A DNA stretch of 64,000 bases, from positions 5,305,001-5,369,000 of the forward strand of contig OY718807.1 in assembly GCA_963070105.1 (NCBI GenBank), given 5' to 3'. Below the pieces are notes generated by a model that ran no database searches, had not been told where the DNA came from, and worked only from the letters and a program-made list of their open reading frames with translations. Source of the DNA: Litomosoides sigmodontis (taxonomy: Eukaryota > Nematoda > Chromadorea > Rhabditida > Onchocercidae). The position numbers and the translations under genes are program-made. Every line of letters starts with the position of its first letter. The stretch's first letter is position 1. Shown piece after piece: positions 1 through 12,642 of this stretch.

Positions 1-1815
1 TTATCATTCATTGCTTTTACGTTCCACTAGTAGGAACAAAATTTTTTTTTAAATTTCTTCAGTGAGAACCGAGAGCGGAATAGCATATCATCCATGCCTA
101 ATACGTCATCAAATGATAAAACTTTTACGTTCGTGCAGCCAGCGTGGATGCTCTCACAGTTCAATTAATTGACTGTTTGGTTCCTCTTCAATTTAAGTAG
201 CACAGCAAAATCAATTCTGGGCCAAATTTTTTTTATTATCTGTGTTCCAAATTGTATCCTGCGAAATTTCTATTCAAATTATTTATTGCATAAAGGATCA
301 CTTTGAGAGTGTTGAGATTAAACAGTCCTATTTGTCAGAATATTTTTGGAAGAAAAGTAACTTCGTTATTGGAAAGTAAATTTAAATTGCTTCTTTCAGG
401 GCATGATAATCATCGTATAATCACCAAGAAGAACTGAAAACCGTTATGGAATCAAATGACGAAATTTTCGAAGCGAGTTAGAAAAAAAACGCAACTGACG
501 GCAGAAAACACAAGCAACCCAACAGGGAATCTTTCAGATGAAATTTGAAATTTCAAGTTGGAATGGACCAGTCGAAATTCATAAATCCAGCTACACTCAG
601 ACAGAGTAAGCGTGAAATAGTACTTAGGTCCGTCGTTACAGCCGTGCAACTCACCGCATCTGGCATCACAACACTAGCTGATCATTTCCGACGCTTACTT
701 TCATGATAGATAGGAAGCAATCAATACCATTTAGAAATTTCGATAAATTACACGGCCACTTGGAAGCCAACTCGCAGAGATATCAGTATTGCGATGACTA
801 AATTACAATAGCGAAGAGCAAATCCAGAAGAATTACGCTTAGAGCATTGTACATTTAATGCTCCTTTCCTAATTTCCATTGCACATACCAAAATTTTGTT
901 AAAACATCACCAGCATCCCATGATGAAAACACAGAATAAGTGGGGCCGATGGAATCCCTCTACTTAGAAATACTCCACTCCTGCTTTCTCTGACATCTTC
1001 GATTCTTATATCTGTGAAAATTATTGCAAAAATTTCAACAAATCTGTTAAGTAGCACTCATTTCGCAATTGCATTTCGCAATTGTATATATATATATAAG
1101 CATTCACAAATTCAGAAAATGCTGTGTTCTAAAAAGAATTCGCGTATTGCAACGCTATAATTTTTTGCAAAAGTCACATAGTTAACATGGACAAATCCAA
1201 GTGTGCAAAGCAAAAACAGTTCATCGGAAAATATATCTTCACAACTTATCCAAAATAGAATTACTTTTTCGCAGGAAATGAATGAAACATGCAATAATAT
1301 TGAGTATAAAACAACTTTAAAAAACGTTGGAAAAATTACTGACTTCTAATGAAATTATCTTCATAACCTCACATTTCACAAAGTGCACAAACTAATAAAT
1401 GGGGGAGGGGAAAAAACGACTCGATTTGGTGACTTTTAGATGATGCAAAAATTGTTTTTGCACTAGACTTCCGAAATGAAAAGTGGAGTTCAAATTCATT
1501 CTTCGTGCGTGCTTCACCAATACACATTAACAAGTGGACAATAATTAGATGAAGAGGTTATTCAAGCTATTCAAGACATTAACCTTAAGGAATATTTCTT
1601 AAAAGCTCATCACAAAGTTATTAAAAATGTTTTCCCTGGCAATTTAGTTGCTGAAAGTAAGAAATGATTCCCGCATTCACCAAAAAATCAAAACTATTAA
1701 AACTGGAAAACATTGGACCAAAATTCATCATGTAAAACATATAAACTATACGGAACCTGGAAACTAATAAATTTAAAAATACAATGCTTTGTAGTACCGT
1801 GTTATAGGCATCAAA
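1..1815. other. Non-coding stretch, 3' of the DP gene
   Basis: No exon-like reading frame with plausible splice sites was found on either strand. The sequence is AT-rich and holds a short TA run near 1085-1100. The short open frames here (for example 452-649 and 1112-1294, minus) have low-complexity, Phe/Ile/Leu-rich translations with no recognisable motif. It probably includes the 3' untranslated region of the DP gene, which ends at 1816 on the minus strand. Confidence 0.6.
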
Positions 1816-4800
1816 CTACTCATAGCCTAAATTTTCTTCTTCTTCTTCATATACTTCGTACTGTTGTTCCTCAGAAAGCTGATCTTGTCCAACGTCCTAA
1901 ATTAATGATATAGATGTTAAAGACAAAGTTCTTATAAATTTCCATATAGGAACCTTCCATTAGCTTTGGTAAATAATGTTATGATGAAATTAAGTAAAAC
2001 CTAACACCTCGGAAGCTGTAATACCGCTAACAAGGGATGATTGATATCTCCAATTGAAAAACAAATAGCACACATTTAGTAAGATACTAAATTGTTGTCA
2101 TTAGTTTCAAAAATATATAAAATGCCTGAAAAAAGAAAAACAAAGTACCTGAATAGTGTAAGCAACTTGTCTATTTGCATTAAATGTCCTTTGTTGTCCG
2201 TTGCTCGAACCTTCCTGTTGTACACTATAGCGTTGCGTCGGTGTACGAACAGCGCGATATCCGTTCGAGCCTGTTGTTAGATATTTCTGGAAAAAGAAAA
2301 GCTATGCTACAAGTAAGAGTTATTACGAATATACGCTTTCCATTTTCGCTTAGTTCATTTGTTTACAGAAGTTAAATTAAAATAAGCAGTGAAAAAAATG
2401 GAAAATGACCGAATCCGAGTCTGTCTGAAGAGAGCTAGTGCCAGCAATCACAGTTCGCGGAAGAACGGGTGGAATAACTCGACTTGAAGATGACGCTAAG
2501 CGTTTTGGCTGGAGGTAACCTTGTGGGATATCAACTGTTGATTCCACACGCGGTGCGGAAGCTATGGCGTAAACGGTCCTGAAATTCAAGTTAGCATATT
2601 TTTTAAAGTCCTAAGTCATGAAATATTTCATCGTAAAGGTATCATGGAATTAAATGATATGAGCTTACTGTTTATTCTCTTGCGGTGCGGAAATAATATT
2701 CGATGAGATATCGTAGGTGGCATTATTCCAAGTACCTGCAGTGGGAGATGATGCATGTAATTATTACTACAATTCCTTGAAATGGAAAATCAAAAAGCAA
2801 ACTCGAATTATACGACATCAAATGTATCAATTTTTTGAAGATTATGTCAATGAAGATTCATCGTCAAACTCTTTAAATCTCAGAAGACTCACCGTCAATA
2901 ATTTGGTCTACATAATCACGAAGACACAGGGGTAAATATGATTTGATTTTATTACGATCAGCATCACTAACTTCACCGCGGTCTAAGCCATAGGCAAGTC
3001 CAAGCCTTTTCAGCACTTCAATATCATCGTGAATTTCAAATGGCTGATCGAAATTAAACAAATATTCTGTCCTTAAAATGCCAATACAGTGACAAATAAG
3101 CTTAAAGCAGTTGTAATTCACATGCAAAAAGAAACCAGGACTACCATATTTTGCAATAAAAATAAAGCTGCAAACAAACTTGTCATGAGAGATGGCACAA
3201 TCGATGAATGTTTTCTTTGCTGTGTTTACAATGATAAATGGCAAATAAAGTATCGAATCTTCCATTGGACGACCATTATCACGCTCCAACTCGCGATTTT
3301 TCTCCACCAGAGTTTTGTAAGCAACAAGCTAAAAAGATTTTCTGAAGTTTGTTCAAAATCAAAAAAAGTTCTGATGTTCACATTACATCCACCTCAAAAA
3401 AAATTACCTGAGGTGCTAAGTTGATGGTATAATTTTTTGTTAACAATTTGTTCGAGTATTTGGAGTTATATAAAGCACTTAGCAATCAGGGATAAAATTT
3501 GGGATCAAAGGCTTGGGTTTTCTTGACCGTAATGGCAAGAATCAAAAGGTTTACGCGAAGACAATGCATTTACCTGTATTATAAGCTCCTGAAGCTGATC
3601 GGACTTATGACGTATTCGCTCCTGTCGTTTCGCTTTTTCTTCCTCTAGCTTACGACACTCCTGTACGGAAGATGTGGGTAATCCAACCCAACGAATTTCT
3701 TTCTTTTCCTTTTCGATGATATTCATGGCCATTAGCACATTTAATGCATCATAAACACGGCGTCGGATGTTTTTCATATCATACTGTTGTTTTTCCTAAA
3801 TATTTCGGAAAACACAAATGTTCACGCAATTTGAAGTTATGAAATGAACAGTGAATATAAGTCACAGTTCTTCAAAAAAAAAATTACTACAGCTGCCCTA
3901 CGATTAAAATTTTTCTCTTTTCTATCCATATAACCTTACATCCCAATAACTTTTAAACTAAATTTCATACTCCCTCAGTAAACGTACCTAACTCACCTTT
4001 CCGTAAGATTGATTTTCTTAAACATTATATTAGTTTAAAAACGTACCGTATCTGTAGGTTGAACATCGGCTGAATCGAAATACTCAGAAACCAACTCATC
4101 AGCTACCTGAGAAAAGAACACCCAGTTCCTCACAAAACTCTTTACAAAAACATGAAAATACTTTGGCTTTAAAGAAAGCAAATTTAACAATTCGTTGATA
4201 CTATTTGGTACATAATGGCAGAATTCATATTTCTATCTGCATTTCATAACAAAGATATTGATAATTTTCTTCAAATAGCAATAGGTAAGACAGTCAACAG
4301 AAAAACTACGTCTTTGAAAAATTAGAGGAAAAAAACAGAAATAACGCGTGCCTCATTATAATTCGTATGACCTTTTTCCTTCACTTTCTCGCAAACTTTA
4401 GTACTGAAATGCCGCAAACCCTTGGATTTGTCGGTACTGCGAGGAAATTTCCGTATTAATTGAAGATCGCAAGCATAATTATTAGATAAAGGTCGTTTCG
4501 CTTGGTACACGGATGAACTACCAGCAGGATTTGTGCTAATACGAGTAACTGGAACATAACGACTTGGAACCATCGCAGAAACTGACATAGATGGGCTAAT
4601 TGATGCATGCGTCGTAAGCCGTCTTGCTGATCCGGCTCCCTAAAAATAGATATACCAAAATGTCAAGCATAAAATCTGGATAATGTTGTTCCGGAAGAAA
4701 ACTTCCATTAGAATTTCAGTAAAGACCCTCTGAAAAGAATCAGTATGTCACTAATCTTATCTAGCCAATAAACCGGTGCTATCTGTTTGTTTATTCAGCT

Positions 4801-4925
4801 GTTCCACAACATAAACTTACAGCACTATAATTATTCTGATTATTCTGAGCAGATGGTGTAACAACTCTGCTCGGTAAGTGAGTTGCAAGTTCCGAGGGTG
4901 CACTACTCGTTTCACGCTCATCCAT
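1816..4925 (-). CDS. dpl-1: Transcription factor DP (E2F dimerisation partner)
   Basis: Ten exons: 4925-4821, 4639-4352, 4106-4047, 3795-3574, 3328-3180, 3071-2893, 2735-2669, 2578-2410, 2286-2149, 1896-1816; about 485 aa, all phases consistent. DP proteins pair with E2F to bind promoters of cell-cycle genes in the nucleus. The DNA-binding domain starts at [13 protein letters not shown] (about residue 108) and contains the DP signature [19 protein letters not shown]. It is followed by the dimerisation/DEF region ([20 protein letters not shown], then [20 protein letters not shown]). The C-terminus ends in an acidic run with EEEEE, as in vertebrate DP1. The N-terminal 100 residues are Ser/Thr-rich. 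An acceptor-like TTTAAG lies just before the ATG. Two donors are odd: GC after exon 2 and GTCATT after exon 8, so exon 9 joins with less certainty. Family assignment is very secure. Confidence 0.93.
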
Positions 4926-6519
4926 TACTCTTAAATACGAATAAATTAGAACACTAACGTGAGAATAGATCCATCAGAAATGTAATATGGCTAATAAATG
5001 ATGCGAACGATCAAATATACAGCAATTAAATAATTGAATTAAATAAGCAATTAAATAAGATGCAATCCTGTACCTGTAACTGTTGGATGAGTAACTTCTC
5101 AAAAGTTACAAGATGCAGCCTCTCAGTCTGCTCTGCAAATAACCACAAGTAATTCGCAATGAAAAGCAATAGCTAAACAGAGTATACAGCGGTAACCAAC
5201 GAAAATCATTACATGCTGGATGACGACTTCATTTGCTAACAAATAAATACCGTTTCCCTACCTTAATTGATTGTCGATTTTCAGATCGCCGTTAGGATCA
5301 AAATCAAAATATTTCCTAAAATGCTAGTAATAGTAACAATAATAATAATAACAAAGGTAAACAATAATGATTATAAAAGTAATGATGAAGAATCGAATAC
5401 GAACGTAAGGAAGACAGCGCAATAAGCAGACGTGTACTACGAATATTACTACAGAGTAATTTACATTTACCAAGTACCGGCATGCACATCACACTGCAGA
5501 ATATTGGTGTTTAACCGACGAAGAACTGAACGTTTCCCGCTGATGTCCGCTTACGTACGCACACGTGGACCAACAAAGAGAGTGAGAGAGATAGAGATAT
5601 GGAGAGTAGATACAATGAAAGACAACAACCTGTCCACCTTCGATTGGATTCCACTTGCAAACGCGGCAAAGTTCAAAAAATAGCCCCTTGCGAGAGTTAC
5701 CACAACAGTTGAAGCGTAACACCACGGGATACTGTAGCATAGTGAACTCAGAGCGAAAATTTGGAGGAATTCGTGTGAGGAACAGTGATTTCGTAAATTT
5801 TTAAGTGATTAACCGGAATTTCGGGACAGTGAGATTCTGATTTGCTTGCATCAGGTTGTGTACTAGTGGTGTATCTTTATTTACACCAGTACGTCATCAG
5901 GAATTGCGTCATCAGTACACTCAACTTGCTTCCTGCTCGGAATTTTATTTTGGAATTGTTTGAAGTGAGCAGTTGACCGCTGTTTCCAATTGTTAATTCG
6001 ATGAAAATAAGACTGTAAATATGGGAAGATGGCAATTATTGGGTTATTTTTGCCATTTTATACTTTGCGAGAGGTAGCTCGTCGATCTTCATGTATTACT
6101 GACCACTTATTGCGTAAGTCGTTTAGCGTAGCTGTAATGAAATTCTTTCCATTTGTGTTGAAGTTTCCTTTTTCCGGATCAACGCTTCTAGCATTTTTAA
6201 TATTTCGCATTATTATTATTAAATAATCTAAACCAGGATCAGTCTCCCGACTGTTATATTAAAACTTTTATCTTTTCTGACTGATAAAAAGCATTGAAGT
6301 TTACTTAAGGCAAGGGGGAAAGTTGAAATTAAAGAAGAATGTAAGGAGGAAATTTCCTGGAAATATGAGAACTTTGAAAGACAATGGAAAAATTAAAAAG
6401 AAAGACTTTTTTCGACAATTTTTTGTTGCCTTTAGACATTTTTTTTTGAAAAAGTGATGGAATTATAGAAAAAAACAATGATAGCTGAATGTTTAGTTTA
6501 AAAACGGAAAAGACGAAAA
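4926..6519. other. Divergent intergenic region between DP and the coiled-coil gene
   Basis: No supported exon on either strand. It probably carries the promoter and 5' UTR of the DP gene (leftward) and of the gene starting at 6520 (rightward). It contains a short AAT-rich run around 5325-5352, an interrupted GA run near 5576-5606 and one TTTCCCGC octamer at 5533-5540 (listed separately). The ORFs here on both strands show no domain features. Confidence 0.55.
5533..5540 (+). promoter_or_regulatory. Possible E2F/DP binding octamer upstream of the DP gene
   Basis: The sequence TTTCCCGC matches the classical E2F site (TTTSSCGC). It sits about 610 bases upstream of the DP start codon. That the site is used, and that DP regulates its own gene through it, is inference; in 64 kb an octamer like this could occur by chance. 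Confidence 0.25.
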
Positions 6520-6750
6520 ATGGAAGATCAATTAGGAGGAGAAAATTCACCGCAAGCGTACGATTCTGAAGGTGGTGGTGGAGGAAGTACTGCAACATTA
6601 GAGCATTTACGCGAAACTTTGGAACGTCGGGAATCAACCATTGAAGATTTGCGTCAAACAGTGGCAGTGTTAAAACGTAACATTGCTGAACAACGTGATG
6701 AAATTATTCGCTTGAAAAGTGTAAATAATATCCATAAGCTGGTGAGTTTC
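6520..6750 (+). CDS. N-terminal exon of a coiled-coil protein (gene incomplete)
   Basis: Starts at ATG 6520 and is open to a donor, either GTGAGT after 6740 or GTAAAT after 6719. The translation begins with an acidic, Gly-rich head (SEGGGGGS at about residue 16) and then a strong heptad-patterned, charged helix from about residue 25 to 72 (LEHLRETLERRESTIEDLRQ, then VLKRNIAEQRDEIIRLKS). Such a leader plus leucine zipper resembles the N-terminal dimerisation zipper of cGMP-dependent kinases, but also many unrelated proteins, so no family is claimed. Downstream exons could not be placed with matching phase; a possible exon lies at 10752. The 3' end of this exon is repeated imperfectly at 6838-6868. 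Confidence 0.5.
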
Positions 6751-7303
6751 TTTTGTTTTTCACTCATCTCGTCTAGCTGATTTTTACTGCCCTCAGTAAA
6801 ATTAGTTCTCAGGTTTGACCAATGACAGTCTGTCATCGGTAAATAATATTCACAAACTGATGAGTTCTGTCTTTTTCCTTTTAACGAATTCTTCTGATAT
6901 TTTCAATCTGTTGCGGGTAATGTTCTGCTCCCTGTTACTGCTCATTATTTTTACAGCAAAATCCACTGATATCCTTACCATATGAACTTATGAAAATGAT
7001 CTTCTATCTGTGTGATGCTCTCACGCGATGCCGCATTTGCTGTATTAATAAAAGGTTTTTTTTTTTCAAATAAATTTCCAGTCGAACAACTACGCAAATT
7101 ATCACAATTCAACGAAAAATTAACGAATTGAAGTGCAATTAAAATGAATTTCAAACGAACTATGTTGACAGACCCAAGCACAAATTTTCGCATGTAAATT
7201 TGGCATGATTAGTCGATGTGAATGATTGATTAGTCGAAAGTGTTAGTTTAGTGCTCGATACTAGAGAGGTATGTTAAGCACTGAATTTCTTCAAAAAATT
7301 TAG

Positions 7304-9644
7304 GTTTGCTGAAGAATTTAGCAATTGGGCCGACGTTCAACATCTTTACTTGACAAGAGTACCAGTTGAGGATGAAGAAAACAAAACTGTTTGTTCTTTC
7401 ATTTTGACACGAATGTACTTGATAAAATACAGCTGTAAAAAATTAGGAAAATAAAGCTTTTCAGGTTGTGACGCATGCCTATCAGGCTCTCACGAATTCT
7501 TCCACAGTGGGTATAATTCGTACTGCTAAAGCTATTCCAATGCTTCATAGCTTCCGGTTATTTCCAGTATTTTATAGAACAACCTCTGTTCCACTCCAAC
7601 AACAGAATTTTACTTCCGGCGTCTTTTGATTTGTGGATTCTTTAACTGAAACTTAATAAGCTAATATTTATTTATGTAGCATGCGTTTCATTAAATCGTA
7701 TTCTTCAATTGTATGCAATTAGCTAAGCACTTGACCTGTGATATATACACATGTTCCCAGATATAGCGGTTGGCGAGTAAAATTTGTTTATTGATCTGAG
7801 GCTAAATTTTTTATAAACAATAGAAAAGATTAGAAAATAGTTTTTCAGAAATGTGAAAACGATTTTAGTGGAATCTTCAACAGTGCGATTTTTGGATCGT
7901 TGCAATAAAATATCAGCGGAAGAAGGCTTCTTTGCTTTACTACGAAAATTGGAAATTGTCAAATTATGCAGCATACGAGATAATTTAAGATTAGAAATTT
8001 AAAGTTTAAAAACTTTTTGCCGAAAGTGTAAATTTTTGTTCAAGAAATTTTTAATCATGCACTTTATAAAAAAATTGATACCCGTATTAGAAACATTGCG
8101 TGTTGTTTTTGTGCATGAAATTCATTCTCGGAGATTAAAAATGATTGGGAAACCTTTATTGCATGAAAATAGTCTATTGTTATTTAAAAAATTTGGTTGG
8201 TAAAAGTTGAAAAAAGAAGATTGAATTTTGGATAAACTTTCAGTCTTGTTTACACTTTGAGCGATTTCCTCACGTTGCCAAATCTTCGTGCGCTCCATAT
8301 TCGAGAAACGCTAACCTTAGGTGATGTTCCACCACTGGATAGAATTTGTGCTCCAATTGAAGATCTCCGAATTTGTACACATAGAATGCGTGTTCGACAG
8401 CTACTAATCATATGTCGAGCTTTAGCAAGGACATTGCGACGTTTAGAACTGTTATTAACTATTATCGTACCGGATGGTACTCCTACAGCTGAAGTAATGA
8501 ATCATATTTGGTGAAATATTTGAATTGAAAAATTTTAATCTCTACAGCATTTCTTCACGATAATTTCTCTAGCAACAGCTAATCCACCGATATGTCTAGA
8601 ATCGCAGCGCTGCTGTTATGGAAGTTGCAGAAACAATGACTGCTATGGAACATTTAAATCATCTAACGCTTGCAAGAACCTTTCTTAAGGTATTTTATTG
8701 GGCAAATAAATATATGAAGTTTTAAATGGAATTGAATTTAAAAGCTAAAATAGAAATTTGAGCTTTTTATAATTCTATCTTTAATAAAATTTCAGCCTTC
8801 AACAAGCGAACAAATATTTGAGCTCCTGAAAATGTTTCACTCATTGTCAACAGTAACGTTCGAAGCGTTGATTTTAAATGACTTCGTACGACTTGCAAAT
8901 GTTCATCTACCGCCATCAGTATCTTTTTCAAGTTATTTACGTTATTTTTCCACATTTATTAGTTATGGAAGATTGATTAACCTTTTATGAATAATTTGTT
9001 AAAGGTTTAAAACCATATTTCTAATTAAATACTAAATTAGCACTAGCAATCATCTTCAGCATAGTGATGCTTGAATGAACTTATACTGGAGATTTTTAGC
9101 ATAGATTGCTAAAGTTTTTCCAATCATGATTACTTAAGCTTCCCCAAACAAGTGTCTAATTCAATTTTAGACTATTCGACAGTTCTGCTCTAATTCATTC
9201 AGGTAAAACGAATCATAGTAACAGAGTCAATCAAAATTGATCCGTCGTGGTATCCACTTAATTCTACTTCCATGGAATTTTTTGACGTTTTCAACGACGA
9301 AAGAATGCCAGTTAGTTTAGTTTTTATTTGAAACATTTTCTTTTTTAATTCTACTTAGTGTACATTAAAAAAAAGGAGAAAAAAAGCTCTCGTTTCAGAT
9401 ATTACAAAGTGCATGTCGCAGAGTACGACGTGAGATCACATTCCAGCTTGGTCGTCTTCGCGGATTTGGTCCAGCAACAATAAACTTGCAGTTCAGTCTT
9501 GTGCGAATTCTAGCCAATAAGATGTCACCGTTGCGTTTTGGAAATCGAAAAGGCGATTGTCGTGTATTTCTTTGGAAAGGACGTATTCTTACGCGTAAGG
9601 AATACTTGCAAATGAATGATATAAATATGGACCGGATTGTGTGA
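7304..9644 (+). CDS. Leucine-rich-repeat, F-box/LRR-like protein (5' end unresolved)
   Basis: Well-phased 3' exons: about 8047-8202, 8246-8476 (ends at a GTAATG donor near 8495), 8600-8689, 8796-8918, 9203-9310, 9399-9644 (stop 9642-9644). Probable earlier exons lie at 7304-7388, 7465-7566 and about 7848-7950; their joins are uncertain and no start codon was identified. The protein has repeated leucine-spaced segments (LPNLRALHIRETLTLGDVPP, LNHLTLARTFL, FHSLSTVTFEALILNDFVRL), typical of irregular LRRs in F-box/LRR proteins. No clear F-box was seen, so a role as a ubiquitin-ligase adaptor is only a guess. The C-terminus is basic (RRVRREITFQLGRLRGFG). I do not recognise a specific orthologue. 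Confidence 0.55.
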
Positions 9645-12111
9645 CGTTTATCAAAGATAAGTAACAGACGTTTGTATGCGACGAGTAAAAAATCATAAAT
9701 TATATTTATCAAATCAACAGTACTGATATATCTGTTGGAAAGTAGAGAAAGCTTCAAAGTGTAACTGATATGCTGTCATTCACTAAGGCAGTTTTGTAAA
9801 CTGTCTTCAATATTTGAGTTTATAGTCCTGTGTCCTTATACCATTAATAATCTCATACATTGCTGTGGAACGACTGCATAAGTAATTAATAAATAGTCTT
9901 ATTAATTACAATCACTGTAATGCAAGAAGTTGGGACTAGAGCTGGTTCAGATGTGAGATAAACTGGAAGCAAGTTATCAATATTTCAAAGTTATCAACAA
10001 GTATCCTGTGATCAACCAGTGGAAAATAGAGCTTAGAGGTTGCAGGAAATATTTATCTCATTGTTTCAAGAAATGATCGTCAGTGGTTTTTTGCCTTGAG
10101 TTTGCATTAAAATTGGAAACTTCAATTTGGATTTCAATTAAACATTAGAAGGAAATTTATTTCTTCTGGGGAATTACCACCAAGGAAACTTACCTCGGTG
10201 TTAAAATATTTTAAAAACAATGAAAAAAAACGACAAACAACGTCTTTACAAAGTTATATATCTTATCATTGCATTTCATGAAACTTTATTTGTATCACAT
10301 GAAATAGCAGCTTTTAAGCGCAGCTTGAATTGAACAAATCCATGCTTAAGCATCGATGGACCTATTTAGGAGTTCAAGAATCTCTCACTATCTACTACAA
10401 GTTTCACTCCAGTACAACATTGAATCCTTTTTTGCTGTTGCCTGTTTAATTATAACAGCTGAATAATCGATTCAGATCACATACTTTTTGACCGTACTTT
10501 CACTGAACATTACATATCAGAAGTAATCGTTATTGAAAGTAGTGGTTATTGATCGTTATTCAAATAGATATTAGAATTCACCTGTTACTTGTAAAATTTA
10601 GCTCACAGATTGTTATTATCGTAAAATGAGGTACGTTCCTTTAGATAGTAAGATGTGGAAAAATTTCAGAAGTTCGATTAATTTCTTTTTACATGATTGT
10701 TGAGATAATTCAAATGCCTATTTGCATGCTAATATTGACACCTTTTATCAGATGAAGCTCGAGATATGGAAGCAAATGCTATTAAGAGCATTGCTGCAGG
10801 AGCTGTTAGTTTTTCAATTAAACCAGATTTAGGAATTAGTGAGGGAGAGAATTAGTTTAGGCGATACATACATGCAAGAAACTTGAAATTTTTAGACGAA
10901 TATTTCGGCATAACTAAAATTGCTCGGAGCAAATAGATTCCAACGATCGAGAATGTTGGTAGATGCAATCTTCTGCATCAGAAGGATAAGCGAAAAATGC
11001 TAAGAAATAAACACCGTCACACCGAAAATGGAGGAATTCATAAAAGTGAAGTGAGGCAGTTTGATCGAAGCAAGTTTTTTCAAGCATCGATTCGAAAAAA
11101 TACATCAATAGCAATAATATTTGGCAGCAGCTGTGGCATTAGTTGCAGTTTCCAAATCTGTGCAATGTATCCAACGTTGCTAATTTTTTCTCTTTTGCCG
11201 CAGGCTATTGACAGATATAATTTGTTGAAATTGTAATGAACAAAGATTGTTGAATATCTCACCCTATCAATTCCATTTCGCATATTCCCTTTCAATTTCC
11301 AACCCAACAAATACATGCTTTTTTTCCAAATATTTTACGATACTAACTGCTCTAGCAAGTTTCTTCTCTACATGTAATTGACGAAAATTTCACTGAAATC
11401 TTGTCAAATTAAAAATGTATGGCAGTAGCTCATCTTCTTCCTCATTCCATTCCAGCAGTGAAACATCAAATTTCTCAGTATTTTTTTCCTTGCCATTTTT
11501 CTTCCGCTTACATTTTTATTTAACAGTTTCTATTTCACAAAATTTTTTGAAATTTATGTTTCCGTGTTTATTAATAACGTCATAAAATACACAGAAGCGA
11601 TATACTCGTGAAAAGTTGGCCTTCCGTTCAGTTAACTTTGTTCCGGAGAATAAATGAGACAAATTATGACGGCACTTTTGTTGTTACTTTTCTTTACCAT
11701 CAATGATCAACACTTACTTTTGAAGTACACTCAAAATCAATTCATTCTGTGATATTTGAAGAATGGAATGAAATGACTGAAATATTATCAAACAGTTAGG
11801 AACCTTTTTAAATTCACTTTTTCTAACGGTTTTGTTACAAAAAGTTATAGAAAAAGAGGAATAAAAATTGGGAAAATAACAACAATTTCTCCATGAAAAG
11901 AAATGAAAAATATTTCATCACTTTTTCTCTCTCTTGCTCCGTGCCTAGAAGAGTCCCGATATCATTTCAGGAATTCTTGCAGTGTCCTCAAAAGCAAAAA
12001 TAAATAAAATTAAATGGTGCATATCTAAGTGAGATCATAATCTGTGCTTTGATTTCTTCCACAAAATCTGAAACTAATTTAAAGTGATATGAAAAGTAAT
12101 TCCTAGACACT
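9645..12111. other. Intergenic stretch with one weak exon candidate
   Basis: Mostly AT-rich non-coding sequence. The only exon-like segment is about 10752-10851 (+), after a TTTTATCAG acceptor. It is open in two frames, one reading DEARDMEANAIKSIAAGAVS, and could belong to the coiled-coil gene that starts at 6520, but its phase does not join that exon directly. Open frames at 10914-11316 on both strands look random. Confidence 0.45.
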
Positions 12112-12348
12112 ATGCTAGCACCATCATCAGCTCTACTTTACATATTCATCAAATTCGTGCATGGCGAAGAATTATCAATGATAGAAGGAAGTGTTAAATT
12201 TGACTGTTCTCGATTACCTGTCGCATATTGCTGTACGACACGTGTCCGTACAACCTGTAAGGAGCTATGTTCCACAATCCGTTGCGACTTAGATTTCTAC
12301 AAACGAGGTTCGTTGACTTATCTTAACTTTCCCAACGAATGCAAATGA
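12112..12348 (+). CDS. Small Cys-rich secreted ORF, DB-module-like cysteine pattern
   Basis: A 78-residue single-exon ORF from ATG 12112 to TGA 12346-12348. It begins with a hydrophobic stretch (LLYIFIKFVHG) that could be a signal peptide. A cluster follows with cysteines spaced C-x8-CC-x8-C-x3-C-x5-C (FDCSRLPVAYCC, then TCKELCSTIRC). Double cysteines of this kind are typical of nematode secreted Cys-rich modules. The next gene downstream, on the same strand, encodes a DB-module protein, so this could be a companion gene, an alternative 5' exon or a partial duplicate. The region after the last cysteine has no recognisable feature. Confidence 0.4.
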   Translation: MLAPSSALLYIFIKFVHGEELSMIEGSVKFDCSRLPVAYCCTTRVRTTCKELCSTIRCDLDFYKRGSLTYLNFPNECK

Positions 12349-12642
12349 AGTTCGTTTCTAAACCCTTTGTCTGTTAACTATCGCATAGCAAGACAGTGTA
12401 ATTCCATTTTATGGTCTGTCAGAAAAGATGAATGTTTTGATCTATCGATCACTTTAGAAAGCAAAAATAATTTTCCTTGAATTTCCTTGATTAAAACTCC
12501 GATAGTATGAAATGGAACACTACTTGAACAAAATCGATAAAGTGTTAGTGATGAATTTGCCTAAAACAATGTAAACAAAAGTACCATAACGAGTTTTAGT
12601 ACTAAGTCACAGATAAATTTAATTTCGTAATTTTAAATTAAC

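Noticed and set aside
9395..9757. 120-aa minus strand ORF
   Set aside because: Shadow of the last exon of the + strand LRR gene (9399-9644).
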